Position numbers and translations under genes: made by a program. Shown piece after piece: positions 1 to 11,831 of a stretch of 64,000 nucleotides of DNA. The notes beneath the pieces were generated by a model. It worked only from the letters and a program-made list of their open reading frames with translations. It was not told where the DNA came from and did not search any database. Within the stretch, counting starts at the first letter, position 1. The number at the start of each line of letters is the position of its first letter. Source of the stretch: Lomentospora prolificans (taxonomy: Eukaryota > Ascomycota > Sordariomycetes > Microascales > Microascaceae); NCBI GenBank assembly GCA_029532625.1, contig JARFXM010000009.1:4278001-4342000 (forward strand), in the 5' to 3' direction.

Positions 1-3000
1 TGCGAGTCAAGCTGTCGTTTTTGCTTCAGAATACTGATTTATTTCATGCAACAGGCCAAGAGGCGGCGTCTGCATAACGGACGACTTGGAGTGTTACAAA
101 GTACTCGAGGCTGGAGGACTTCCAGGTTGACACCATTAAATTCGAAGGTTCTCTCTTGGCCAAGCACGATTTCCCATTAGCGGATTCCGGATGCCGAGCT
201 CAGTCTCCAGCACCGGGCGATGCCCAGAAACGCAAGCACATCCAAAACTCGGGCTTAGCCAGCATCGCGTCCAGACAGCGGTTCGTCTCAAGCAACGGCT
301 CCTTCCATTTGCAGCCATCTACACATCCTCCTAGGCCAACATTCTACACACGCGGCTAGTCCCTGTCCGACGATGACTTGCGTTGGCGCGAATCAACTAA
401 AACAACGGTATTCGTCCCATGGTTTTGATCGGAAATTCATTTGTTTGCGCTAGTCGGGAATGCCATTCTATCATGTTCAGGTATCGCAATCCCGAGTTTG
501 CGACCTGTCCACCAACACCGGGGGCGGAAGTGTTGTGTACGCATACCTGCCGATTCGAATCGGATCATGCCAGGCCAGGAACGAGGTCACAACCCCGCCT
601 GTACCCACAACCCCGCCTGTACCTCTCTGAATGTGCCGGCTTCTGAGCAACTCTATCATGAAGCTTTCCGCTTTGAGATGACTGCCTTCTCCGCCAAACA
701 ACATGCTCAACTCAATATTATCGTAGGTGGGCGTTAATTCTAACTTTCCAGGGTAAATTACCTTCGAGCTTGTCCGCTCGTCGTACACCCTTCCTAGATC
801 TCCGTTCATGACTAAAATGCCCCCGTTGCTCCAATCCTATTCGAGAGTGCACCAACTCTCCACGTCCGCGACCCCAGGAAAATCGTGGGTCCCGATTGAA
901 ATAGTGATGGATATAGCAATGGTTTGTAATGATTCTGCCAGAGTTACTCCCTACTCAGAACCCATCTTCCCTTATCGGAGAAGTGGATGGGGTGGCATGA
1001 TGGTGAATAATGCGAAATCGCGAGCAGAAGCCTTAGTTTAACAAGTAACTTCGTAGATGCTCCCTCTTTCGATGCTCCCGCCAATTGACGCCGTGCCAGC
1101 CACGGCTTTTGCACGTGGCTGCACTGTCCTGTGCCGTGCTAGCATCCTACCATGCGCCGCAGCCCGCCTTCGGATTGGTCGCATAATATGGATGGATCAT
1201 GAATTTTTTTGCATGGGATGGTTCAAACATTTGAGGGGGCGTGCGGCTTTGGACGACTTCTAGACCAAGATTGGGGTATCAACTGCGCGAAGACAAGTCG
1301 ATGCGAATTTATTTCGAGGAAAAAAGATACAAGGCGAAGATATTGTGGATATGCTGGAGGGCTTCTGTTCCATTGTGAAGAATATTGTTTTACCGGGGAG
1401 GATCTAATGTCACCATATTGGCCTCGTGTGGGGACAAGAATCGCAGTCTCGGACGCAGGCGGGTTCCAGATGTGGGACATTTCACAGCAGCCACCGCGTC
1501 ATTCGATATCGTCGAAGGGTCATCAGGGAAAGACCATTGTGTAAGAACCAAATCAGAATCCGCAAGTAAGGAGCCGGTTGAAAAGGCGGTAAAGAATCGG
1601 AAACTTATCCATAACTTGAGGGATGATATCATCAATAAGTTTAAACCCTGCAATTGATTCGAAATCGTTGGGGTTGTACGAAGGTACCTCATTGGATGAA
1701 GCTGTGAGGAATCGGTCGGTCAGGCCAGCTCGCTTGTGGAGCCTCGGTGATGACCAATCCCCGAGCGGGACCAACGGCAAGCCAGCTCCACAAATGACTT
1801 CTTGCCTAAGTTTACTTGCAGCGAGGTTCGGATAGCATCTACGAGGCCATGGGTTATTTTTCATTTGCCATTTTCGTAAGGCATTTTACGCATATCCCAA
1901 AAATTCACCATGGGTATAATAAAATCCGCTCTTGCCTCTCTTCTTCCCCACCGTTAGCACCAGGTTGCGGTACGATGACGTTTCGTTGGGGGGTTTGTTG
2001 CTTCTGGGACTCCACGCTATCGCCAGCAGAGGCCCAAAAACCGGGCGGAGACTCCTGGCCATGGTTCAAATATATGCGCTGAAGACTCTCATATTTGGAC
2101 GAGGAAACATCAGTTCCCCTCCATCGGGGGGTTTGTTCCGTGCCCATGGGACTGTGGCCCGTGCTCAATATCAGTATCCACTCAAATGATACCCCAATTG
2201 GTGAGAATTGGAGAGGAGGCAAGTTCTCCACTTGAGCAAAGACCAGGAAAAAAAAGACGAAAGAAAAACAAGACAGGGGTGCGCAATAAGTTGCAATTTT
2301 CCTCCTTGTTTCGATGACGACGGCGTAGTGGATGTTCCAGGGAAACAGCCTTGTTCCCGGGCTACATTGAGAGCTCCTATCAGGTTGAAGAAATTGCGGT
2401 TCCAAGGCGTGGGTGGGAAGGAAACTCAGGTAGCGGTTCCTGGGCTCTGGTTCGAATACAGTCTTGCATTACAAGAGGTCAGTCGACCTCTGAAGGCCAT
2501 TCAACTGCCTTACCCGAGTACCAAGTTCTAAAGGACTTCGTATTCATTGGCTTACCCCACAAAATCATATCCACTTCACCCTAGATTATACCTGCATTTG
2601 GCATCCGATGATAATAGCAATGTGCCCTGATGTCACCACTTACTTCACTGCCTCCGCTGAACACTCGGATCGCGGGACATGAGGAATGATGGCGCGGCCT
2701 GAAACGATAGGAGGTACGCTCCGACCTTACTTCTAGCAGAGAGCCGGTTGTGGCGAACTAGACGTGAAGCGATGTTACTCCCCACATGCTCAGTACACTA
2801 TTAAACGAGGGCGCTAGACCACTGGCGACGTTTGGTTTGCTGCTCACGAGCGGGTCATGGGCCCGCGCCCGCTAAACTATGCTCTGCACCACACTCCTTG
2901 CTGATATTCCGTCCTCCCGTTTTACCGCACACCTTACAGCAGCCTTGAATCGGACGCCTACTTCAGTGCCTAGATATAGCGTGCTACTTTATTATCAGCT

Positions 3001-4266
3001 AGCATCTGCCTTGTCAGTTGATGTTACCTTACTTGTCCGGGTAGTTTGCTCCCACTCTCTATGTGACGCCTTCTAAGCTTTGGGCTGGAGTGTATACAGC
3101 AGCCTTTGTGTGCGATATGGATGATGGGGAATTTCATCTTCCACGGCACTATTTCTGGCCAGGACAAGGCCCTCTGCACAAACAGTGCCCACCGACTCAG
3201 ACAAGTGGTCCGTACTTCCAAGGCCATGCGACCAATGGACCAGTGGACCTCCGTTCTGGTTTTATCGGTTAGTTTACCACAAGGTTTGGTGGAGATTCTC
3301 CTCACGATCCAATGACACGTTGAGATCTTTCGCTGACTAAAACTCCCAAAGTCGCACTAGCGTAGCATCGAACCATACCCAAGCGTATCCGTGGAACGAA
3401 AGTGAGCATTCGGTGGCTTGCATTGGTGCTAAGCGACAACCATGTCTGGAAAAAAGCAAGGAAAAGAAATTGTGCGACTAGCCAGCAAGGGAAGATGGAT
3501 CGAAGCATCCCAGGCTGGGCGAGCTCACCACCCCCGGCCTATCCCTGGACCCCACTAGCCGGCCCACCCCTGTCCGGCACCTAATCCACACCGCCTCACC
3601 GAAGTCTCATCATCTAATATCGCACAAGTATCTCGCCAATCTTCGAAGGAATGCGAATTTGACCAACCCTGGTAAAGAATATTGGGGGCTTCCTCCGGTG
3701 CAAGGTATCCTCTCTCGGATAGCGTACTCCCATTCTTGCTGCACTGGATGGGGGTCTAAAGTACGTTTGACGATGGAGTGGGAGCGAACTTCATCTCGTC
3801 GCTTACCCTGTTCAGGTCACTTTTTTCGATGACGCCCAGTCCACAATGAGTATGTGACGAAAAAGCAGGGAGTCCAGGAGATGAAGAATAATGGCGCATG
3901 ATGAAGGGGTAAAAAAGGCCGCAAAAACGAGCACTGCCCTCGCTTCCCCTGTCCAGCTCTTACGACAGCGTGGGTTGTTGAACTTCGCTGCGTGGGATAT
4001 CTAGGACTCCTAGGTCGTGTCAACGAGGATCCTCAAGAGTCAGGAATTAACCGTATTACTCTGCGTCCGGTCCACCATGCCGCGCATTCCTTCAGGGTAC
4101 AAAGCTCGAGCCAGCGAGGATAACTGTACTTTTCGATATGGGCGTGCAATATGCAAACTGCGACAGCCAGCGTTCCTCACACTAGCTCCGCAGCATCCGT
4201 GCCGCTTGGAAATTGGGCTCACGGTTGAACTTGCATCTCTTGTGCCAAGGATATGAAAGGCCGGTG
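1..4266. other. Gene-free stretch, left edge
   Basis: No coding region can be supported here. The longest open frames (for example a 166-codon one at 1905–2405 on the minus strand) show no recognisable domain, no plausible exon chaining and no fungal-gene-like codon pattern. No tRNA-like or 5S-like sequence was noticed on either strand. A short tandem repeat is listed separately. This is the first part of a desert that continues to the AAA ATPase gene. Confidence 0.6.
588..623. repeat. 18-bp tandem duplication (two copies)
   Basis: The 18-base unit CACAACCCCGCCTGTACC occurs twice, perfectly and head to tail. It sits in non-coding sequence and has no evident function. It is probably a simple slippage or duplication event. 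Confidence 0.9.
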
Positions 4267-4383
4267 GCTTTTTTTTTTTTTTTCTTTTTCTTCGTCTGTT
4301 TCTTCTTTCTTTTGTTTTCCTTTTCCTTTGTTTCTCTTTTCTCTTCTCGTTTTATAAATTATTTTATTTTTGCCCTTCCCTTT
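4267..4383 (+). repeat. Long polypyrimidine tract
   Basis: More than 100 bases that are almost entirely T and C on the plus strand, starting with a run of 15 T and becoming mixed TTTC/TTCT. An AT-rich patch (near 4351–4371) lies toward its right end. In the annotated genes such tracts are found in introns and untranslated regions, but no gene can be attached to this one. It may be the relic of an untranslated region or plain low-complexity sequence. Confidence 0.8.
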
Positions 4384-7300
4384 TGCTGCGATAAGTCCCG
4401 AGGTTACATTGAGCGCCACGAAAAAAGCTGAGGCAGATGGATCTCATCTGTACAATAACAGAAGCGGGGAGCGCCTTCGTGAATGGAACAGTTTTAGCTC
4501 CGCAGGGGTGTAAGCTCCTGACCCCTCATCCTCTGTCATTGTTCTCTGTCATTGTGTAGTTCTCATGTCCCCCGCATTCACCTTCCTTGATTCGGTGAAA
4601 CAAACCTCGCTCCTCAATCAATACTCCTGTGTCTTCTTTTCTGAACCTTCGGTGATCTTCCAGGACTACCTCTGCGCAAAGGTCGGGAAATTCCGCCTTC
4701 TTGAAGCCGGGCACTTCCTACCTTGGCGGAAAGAATTTTCTTGATCCTGATGAGCTTGCAGTATGTCCGTGTCGGTAACATCAGCTAAGGTCGAAATCGC
4801 GGTCAGTTGGGAGGAGACTATCATCCTTAGACGGCATCACCATCACACTCTTGGTGGCACAATCTCAGAGGGGTTTGCCGCGTTCAATATCTGGGGATCT
4901 CCATCCTACCCCAGACCTATGATTCCCCGCATCTCCCATTTGTCGTCGGTGGCCAGCGACATGTTTTGGTGGAGACCGCCATGACATGGAATCTCTCCTT
5001 CTTGCTCCTCCCTTTAAACCTTCGCTTTTAGCAATGCTTGAGCCTCACCCGTTTTGGCCCCGGGCTGATAAGCGAAAGAGGGGCGCTGGCTCCATTGCCC
5101 TAGCCTCCACTGCACTATCCACTCACTCCACAGGCTGCAGAAAGGTGCTGTCGCTCTGATTGACTGCTTTACCGTAGCTTCTATGGGGGACTGTATGCAC
5201 CCTAATGCCTATCTCACCCAATTTGCATCTCCTCGTGTCCTGAGCATTAAGCTCATTGGCTGGAGATGTCTTGGAGAACAACAGATTAGTTTGGTCTTTG
5301 CACCACAGTCGCCAAAAGCAAAATAGCGAGCTGCAACGCTCTCGGTCGAGTAAATGTCGGCCAAGATGAATCAAAAGCATTCGGGGGAGGAGCTCGCCAT
5401 GGATCACAATCACAGTGCCCTGCAAGCTGTCGGACTGCAGGGCCCCGATTCACGGCTCCCCGCATCGCTAGGCTCCCCGATCGCGCCTCGGTCTGGCCGG
5501 TTTCAACTACAAGTATCTGCGCGCGTCCGCAAACGTCCACTCCCGAACGCTGCAGCCGACCAGAGTTTGACCACCCAATATTATTATCTACTGTTGCAAG
5601 CCTAGTGGGTCTTCTGGAACTAGCAAAGGGGCGCATAATATTCCCGCCACCTTGAGCTTCCCGTTGTCACCTTTCTCCAAAGTCTGGCCCTTCCGAGGGT
5701 CCCTATCCGATCGTCCCCTAGCACATTCCAATGACTGAGAGCGGTTCTTCTCACATTCGTGAGACGTGAGACGCTCAGAATAGGCCCGGACTAGCTCCGC
5801 CGCTTCTCTATAGCCTCCTGCAAACCGCGAAAGGGAGGGAATAGCTTCGCCACCTGTCAAACTAGTGTTGTGTAGGTTACGCTACGCGGCACTATGGAGC
5901 ATTTGGAGATGCTCACTACTACTGTTTAAGCATACCAACCCCAAATCTGGGGATGGGAGAAACCGGGGAGGCGACTACCTCGAGACCCTCAACTGAGCGC
6001 GATGAAATCTGCACCTGGTCCCCCTCTATCTCAGCGTACCCCTCCCATTGAACCTGGACAACCGGCCCCTCCTCATTCCTCTGTGGACCGTTATTACACG
6101 GTAACAATAGAGATGGTCAGGTTTGTGGAGAAGGGTCGTGGCATACGGAGGATCTACTGCCTCGGTGAGTTGGATAGCCACTCTGTGTTCCCCAAGTCTT
6201 GAACTTGAGGCAAGGCCTGGCGAAAAGCATAGCAGATGTTGTTATCACAGCACTTTGTCCTACCCATCTTGTTGAAAGCATTGGCTAGGTGATGTTATCC
6301 ACAACATGCCTATATGCACGGATGGAGATGGCTGTTGCGCCTCCCAGATTTTCGTACTTTACGTGTAAGTAAGAGTCAGTGAGAGGGAGAGAGAGTGTGT
6401 GTGCATGCCTGTGCTGTAGGTGTTGTCGAGATACCCTTAGAAATTCCTAGACGCAAAATCCTCTCCGCTTCTTGAAATATCCAAGCATCTAAAAGCCGTA
6501 AGGGTGAGGTCGATGGAGTTTTCTGTCCGCCGTGGCTGCGATTTTCTGGGCTTTCTCGGATGCTCTACATGATAGATTGGGGGGGGGTGGCGAGCGACTT
6601 TTGCCTTTACCGCTCGAGGCTGAAGAGAACGGACCCGCTACACTGAGGTCCGGCGCCACTTGATTTGCGCTTCTGCGGAGCGCAGAAAATTTCTTCTCGA
6701 CTACTTTCTTGGGGCAACGAGGATGGTTTGGTTGGGTGAGGGGAAGGGAAAGGTTGTTTGCTTGGCTGCAAATCTTGGGATCACTGGCCAGCGAGTCGCA
6801 CAACAAGATAGTGGATATTACTCCAAATATGCCGCCAGACGGCAAGCGCCAGCCCACCAAACGCCATGGCCAATGATGGTGCTAGTGTAGAGGCCCACAG
6901 AACAGAAGCGCCATAGAGTCAGCTATTCTCGATGAGGAAAGTATATAAGGGGCTGACAAAGCTTGATGTCTACTAGTCCAAAACTCATTTCGGCCTTAAT
7001 AGGATAGGCTCTACTGCCTAGGGGATAATTAGGCCGCGCTGGCCAGGTTCGGCTTGGTCACCACGTTAGCGATAGTATTAGTAACGGCACGGATACTGAG
7101 GCTAGATTCTGGTAAGAGGGAACTTTTTATGATCTTACTGAACGGCATATTTTAGGGAGAGCTAGACTAACATGGTAGAGGAAATGGCCGCCTTGTGTGG
7201 GACGTTCCAATCCACGAGTCGTAACGCGCTGCCACTGTGGGTTTTCGGCTCGTGTTAGCGTCCCAAGTTCGCACTCTGATGCCGTCGTCGTTCAAGTTTG

Positions 7301-10300
7301 CACGCTGGCAGATACCTGTCTGTTCTCTTTAGGAATAGCATGGGGCTGAGCTACTGATCTCAAGGTCGAGCAAACAGCTCCATGCCCGGCGTTGGTTGCG
7401 TAGATAATATGCACTCCTAAGGGTGAGGGAATCAGTGAGGAGTGCCTCGAGAATAGTATATCCTACTTGCTTCATAGCCTTGAGCTACTTCAAAGCCGTC
7501 GTAGCCCGACTCCGAAATGACGGAGATCTAAGAAGGCATACCATCCCATCCAATATCTACCGCCCAGAAGACCGTATACTACAGCCTTTTTAATAAGGAC
7601 GAAACGAGAGGCAGTCGAAGGTACGGGTACAATTTCCTTGGATTATTGCTGGCAAGGGAACTCTGCCTGATCAGTGGGTCCCATTGGGTGCAATGAGACA
7701 TGAGCCTGGGGGGAAGTTATGAAATTCTGGGGTACACAGCAGCCAGAGGATAGGGGTTCTCCTCTTTCTTGCTTTTCGAGAGTGTCGAGGCTATCTGTGA
7801 AGAGTTCGAACTACATGGCGAGTAAGCGAGAGTCTGCGTCGAGGTTCCACAGTCGGTGGCCAAGCACAACTGCAGCGCAGGCGTAGTGGAGTAAAGCAAG
7901 AGGGTCGTTACAATGCGCTAACTAGCATAGCCAGGCGGAAGCAACCTCCCTTCCTAGATGCAGGCTGAAGGACATGGGTTCCTCATTCGAGCTCCGCGGG
8001 ACCTCAGGGGTTGGAGGTGGGAGAGTCTGCAGTTCTAGTAGGTCCCCCTCTCAACTCCTCGCAGTTACCAAAAGAGACGATACACTGTATATTAACCAAG
8101 AAACGAGCCCACTCTCCTACCTGGAGAGTCTCATAGCGGACAGTGGTGTGTATATCTCAGTGGGGGACGGCGTCGAGGAGCAACGGAGTTCATGTAAGGT
8201 AGCGGATACAAGTCTGCGTCCATGTGCCTTTACGGCACGGTTAGAGCGGTATGCTGGAGCGTGAGGTTCGTAATGAACTGAGTTTGCATGTTTGGAAGTA
8301 TCATTTGCTTCAGTCCTCCACCGCTTGAGGAATTGGCCTCCGTGCATCGCTCGTTCAATTCATCGGCGTCTCTTTGTGAAAATAAGTTCGCCTCTCGAAC
8401 CTTGCATAGACTTCTGTAGAGTTTCTCGTCTCTCTCCTTTTCGGGATCGGCGAGGATTCTTTTCTTTGGGCATCCGGCGCCTCACGGACGAGCACTACAC
8501 GCCCGAAGACTGGTCGCCAAGGAAGTTGTGGTGTATTTTGTTGATGTCGGGTAGAGGATTTCGATGCCTGTAACTTGACCTCAACCCATGGTTTGTGCGC
8601 GTTGGCTGGTCTCTTGGCTGGGAATTCGGGTAGAGGCTGCAGAGGGGAAAGTGGTGGAGGGGGCGTGTGCATTAACCTTCCATCTGCAGGTAATCTGCAC
8701 AAGCAGAGAAGACAACAAAGTCGGGACCGGACAGAGCACGAGCAGTCGACAGGATAGTCGCTCGGCGGGAGTTGCCCAGCTGCACAGGTCTAGTGGTATT
8801 TCGATGGTGCACAGGCTCGTGCTCCTTTCGCCAGCATTGACAAGGTTGATGACTTACACCACACTAATAAACCTGGAGTGTGCTAGAGTGTAGCTCGCCG
8901 AGTGGAGCAAAAGGTAAGGGGGAGGGGAGATTGAGTTGACTTGTTTTTAGTCAGTCAATTATTATTAGCCAGCAGAAGGGTGCAATCAAACCCAGATGGG
9001 TTTGATGCAGGTGCGGATAGTAGTGCTGAAAGTGTGAATGGATCAAGTGCCTAGCGAGTTATACAGTGCTGTCACAGTATCCTAGTCCTAGGGACGGACA
9101 TTGAGACTCGAGCTTGAGGGAGAGGGTGCGAGGCGTAAGAGAGGGAAGGAGTGGAGCTACATTCACAAAGAAAAATGGGAAAGATAGCTTCAAGTTGCTA
9201 CCATCGCTCGCCATTATTGGCTGCAGCTGCATATGCATTGATGTCGGTTCGAGTGTGGCGGGACGAGCTCGTGCGATTGGGAGAGGATGAGCTGCTATCT
9301 CACCTTCCTCGCCTTCCTCACCTTCCACCTCTTTTCCGCCTTCTCCTTCCACACTCTGATCTCCCCTGCCTGTCTCATGCAGAGTCTACAGCTTACAGCC
9401 AGCTCTACCTGTAGACGCATGGCGGTACCGCATACCTGCCCATGCTCTCTCCACTTGCATTTTCTGGAGGAAGAACAGTTTTTAGATGTGTATTTCGACC
9501 TGTTCGCTGACATGTGATATTCGATATGGCCCTACCCTTAGTCTCATTTTCGAGTTATTAATAATTCAGCGCTTTCGCCGACGGCGGTTCGCTCCTGCCA
9601 GCGTCTTATTTCGTCTGCACTATGGAGAGTAGCTCGGCGAAAAGATGGATCGACTTGAGGCTTCAGGCAAACTTTTTTTCTCGTTAATTTTGCTCTTTTC
9701 AGTTTTCTGTCTTTTGGGATTCCCTGTCGAGATGGATGGGTCAACCAGGGGCTTGGCTTTGTGGCCGTTTTCCATGGAACCCCTCCTCGATCAGCTAATG
9801 CCCCGCCAGGCTACCCTAGGAATGTAGACAAGAGAACCCCGCCTCCCCTTTCAGAGCTTCGATTATTATCACTGGCACACGTCCGCGCGCTCGGTATTCA
9901 CGGATCAATGGCGGGCCTCAATCTCCTAACCTCAACCTTGCTCCTCTAAGGGGTAAATGTGGCCTGAGATGAGTGAATCGGTGGCCAGGGGCAAGGGACA
10001 ACAAATTCTTGAGTGTGTCACACTAAGTTGAGACTAGCGTGGAGGCTTTTACACAGAGCCATGGTGGGGATGGGACGGAAAAAGCGGCTCTACCCTTGGA
10101 CAGAAAGTAAGAAACGAAGCTTTGCGGACTCAATTCTATCGTTGGGAGGCAAAGTGTGTGTCATGATTAGTTTTATTGAGTGATGGCGCACTGGATTCTC
10201 CTCCATAAGGCGTCCCCTAAGTAGGGTTCCGCGGGAGGAGGCGAGTGAGGGGCAAGGGATCATTCTTCGTTCATCCGACAACTGATCCAGTTGAATTGAT

Positions 10301-11811
10301 GTAGATGGCAACAGACTACCATCAGACCACGCAGAATGAGCCGGTGATCATCTCGAGAGAAGGGGGATAGCCTCCTCGGCTAACTGTCAGTTCAATGCGG
10401 CGGCCAACAACACTCTTGCCCTCACCACTATCAACTAATCTACGCATATACACGCCTACTGTAGCCCCTTGAGGTAGGCTTAATATCAATCGCGTTCTGT
10501 TGGAGATTCCGGCGCATCTCATCCCGAGCATGATAAATGGGGGACGTAGTGGTTGGGGGGTTCGGCGGGGGCTTTGAGGATCTAGGGTCCGATTGGTATG
10601 TATTGATACATTCGAGGTAGCCAGTTTGAGGGGCCAGAGGATCACGTACAAAAACTTCATGATGTGAGACGTGAAAACGTTCATTTTAAGAAACTCCGGA
10701 GTAGTGGGGGCGGTACTATATTGTTCGAGAGGGGACCACCGCCATGACACAGCTTCTCAAGAGGGGCACGGTTACAATATGGAGGGATGGAAAACACCTG
10801 CAAGCCGGATTGAAGGATTTACTATATTAATGAGCTGGCCGAAGGTTGAAGATGCCGCGGAGCCTTCGGATGATGCTAATACAGTTGGGCGAGCACAGCA
10901 GACACGCCAGCGGGTGCCGCACGATTTCTGAGGGCTGTAACCGTCCACAGAGTTGTAGATCTACTACTGTAGGCCAAGAGGAGCGTTAATATGAATGCGC
11001 AGCACTGCGACAGCAAACATGGAAGATGCTCATTATCTCGCGCGCCGTGATACTGAACGCTTGCACACCCGCATATGTCGGCGTGCACCTCACTCCAACC
11101 ATGCCCAACACAGCCATAGCACAAGGCTCCGCACACCACCAGAGTGTACCTGGAGCATGTTTGATGCGACGCATTAATTGATCCCAGTTCCATGAAAGGT
11201 ACAAGGAAAGGCACAAACCACCGTGTCTCGGTAGCGAGTCGATATGTATACACTCCGAGGACCGGTGAGAGTCGAGATGGTGGCCCTGACAAATCGCCTA
11301 ACATTTTTGCACTGGGGCACGCCGATAATGGCATCATTGAGTGGAGGAATGAATACAGAGCGCAAAGCAGCCGACAGGACGGTGAGCAGCCGAGAGAATC
11401 TCTCCCTCTGCAGGTAGCCAATATAGTGGTTATCATCTTTATCTCTCTCCACCTCGTGCGACTTGGCCGCTGCCCCTCACTTATGTTAATTGTAGTGTTG
11501 TTTCACCTACTCCGACTATCGTCTTGATTGTCTGCATGCACTAGAACCTAGCGTCTTGATTACTCGGGCTCCATTATTCTCTTTCCTTTCCCACCTTTTT
11601 CAGTCTTTCTCGCATCTTCTATATACTCATCTAGCCTGCATGGGAGTGTTGTACGCAGAGGGTAGGATGGATGTGAAAGAGGTCTGGGGGGCACTCCCAT
11701 ACAGATTTCCCGGCATCAGATAGCAACTAGGTGGAGGGTATCAAGGTACCTTCCGACATCCGTGCCTGCACCATTACGGAGAATCGGATGCGGTGAGGAG
11801 GGAGAGCCTCA
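4384..11811. other. Gene-free stretch in the desert
   Basis: I see no supportable gene. Open frames such as 6489–6860 (−), 10322–10750 (−) and 10876–11436 (−, ATG start, 186 codons, rich in cysteine) do not resemble a known family and have no signal peptide or chaining exons. A TATATAAG sequence near 6942 is not followed by a convincing reading frame. No terminal inverted repeats, transposase motifs or reverse-transcriptase motifs were recognised. Confidence 0.6.
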
Positions 11812-11831
11812 TCACCAAGGGCCCTTGGTGA
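11812..11831. repeat. Perfect 20-bp palindrome
   Basis: TCACCAAGGGCCCTTGGTGA reads identically on both strands. The symmetry stops exactly at the ends; the next bases on each side do not pair. Under a random model a perfect 20-mer palindrome is expected well below once in a window of this size. It lies in non-coding sequence, so it could be a dimeric protein-binding site or a chance event. No function is assigned. Confidence 0.85.

Noticed and set aside
10876..11436. Cysteine-rich 186-codon minus-strand frame, considered as a small secreted effector
   Set aside because: It has an ATG but no clear signal peptide, no regular cysteine pattern and no supporting exon or promoter context; the length is compatible with chance in a long desert.
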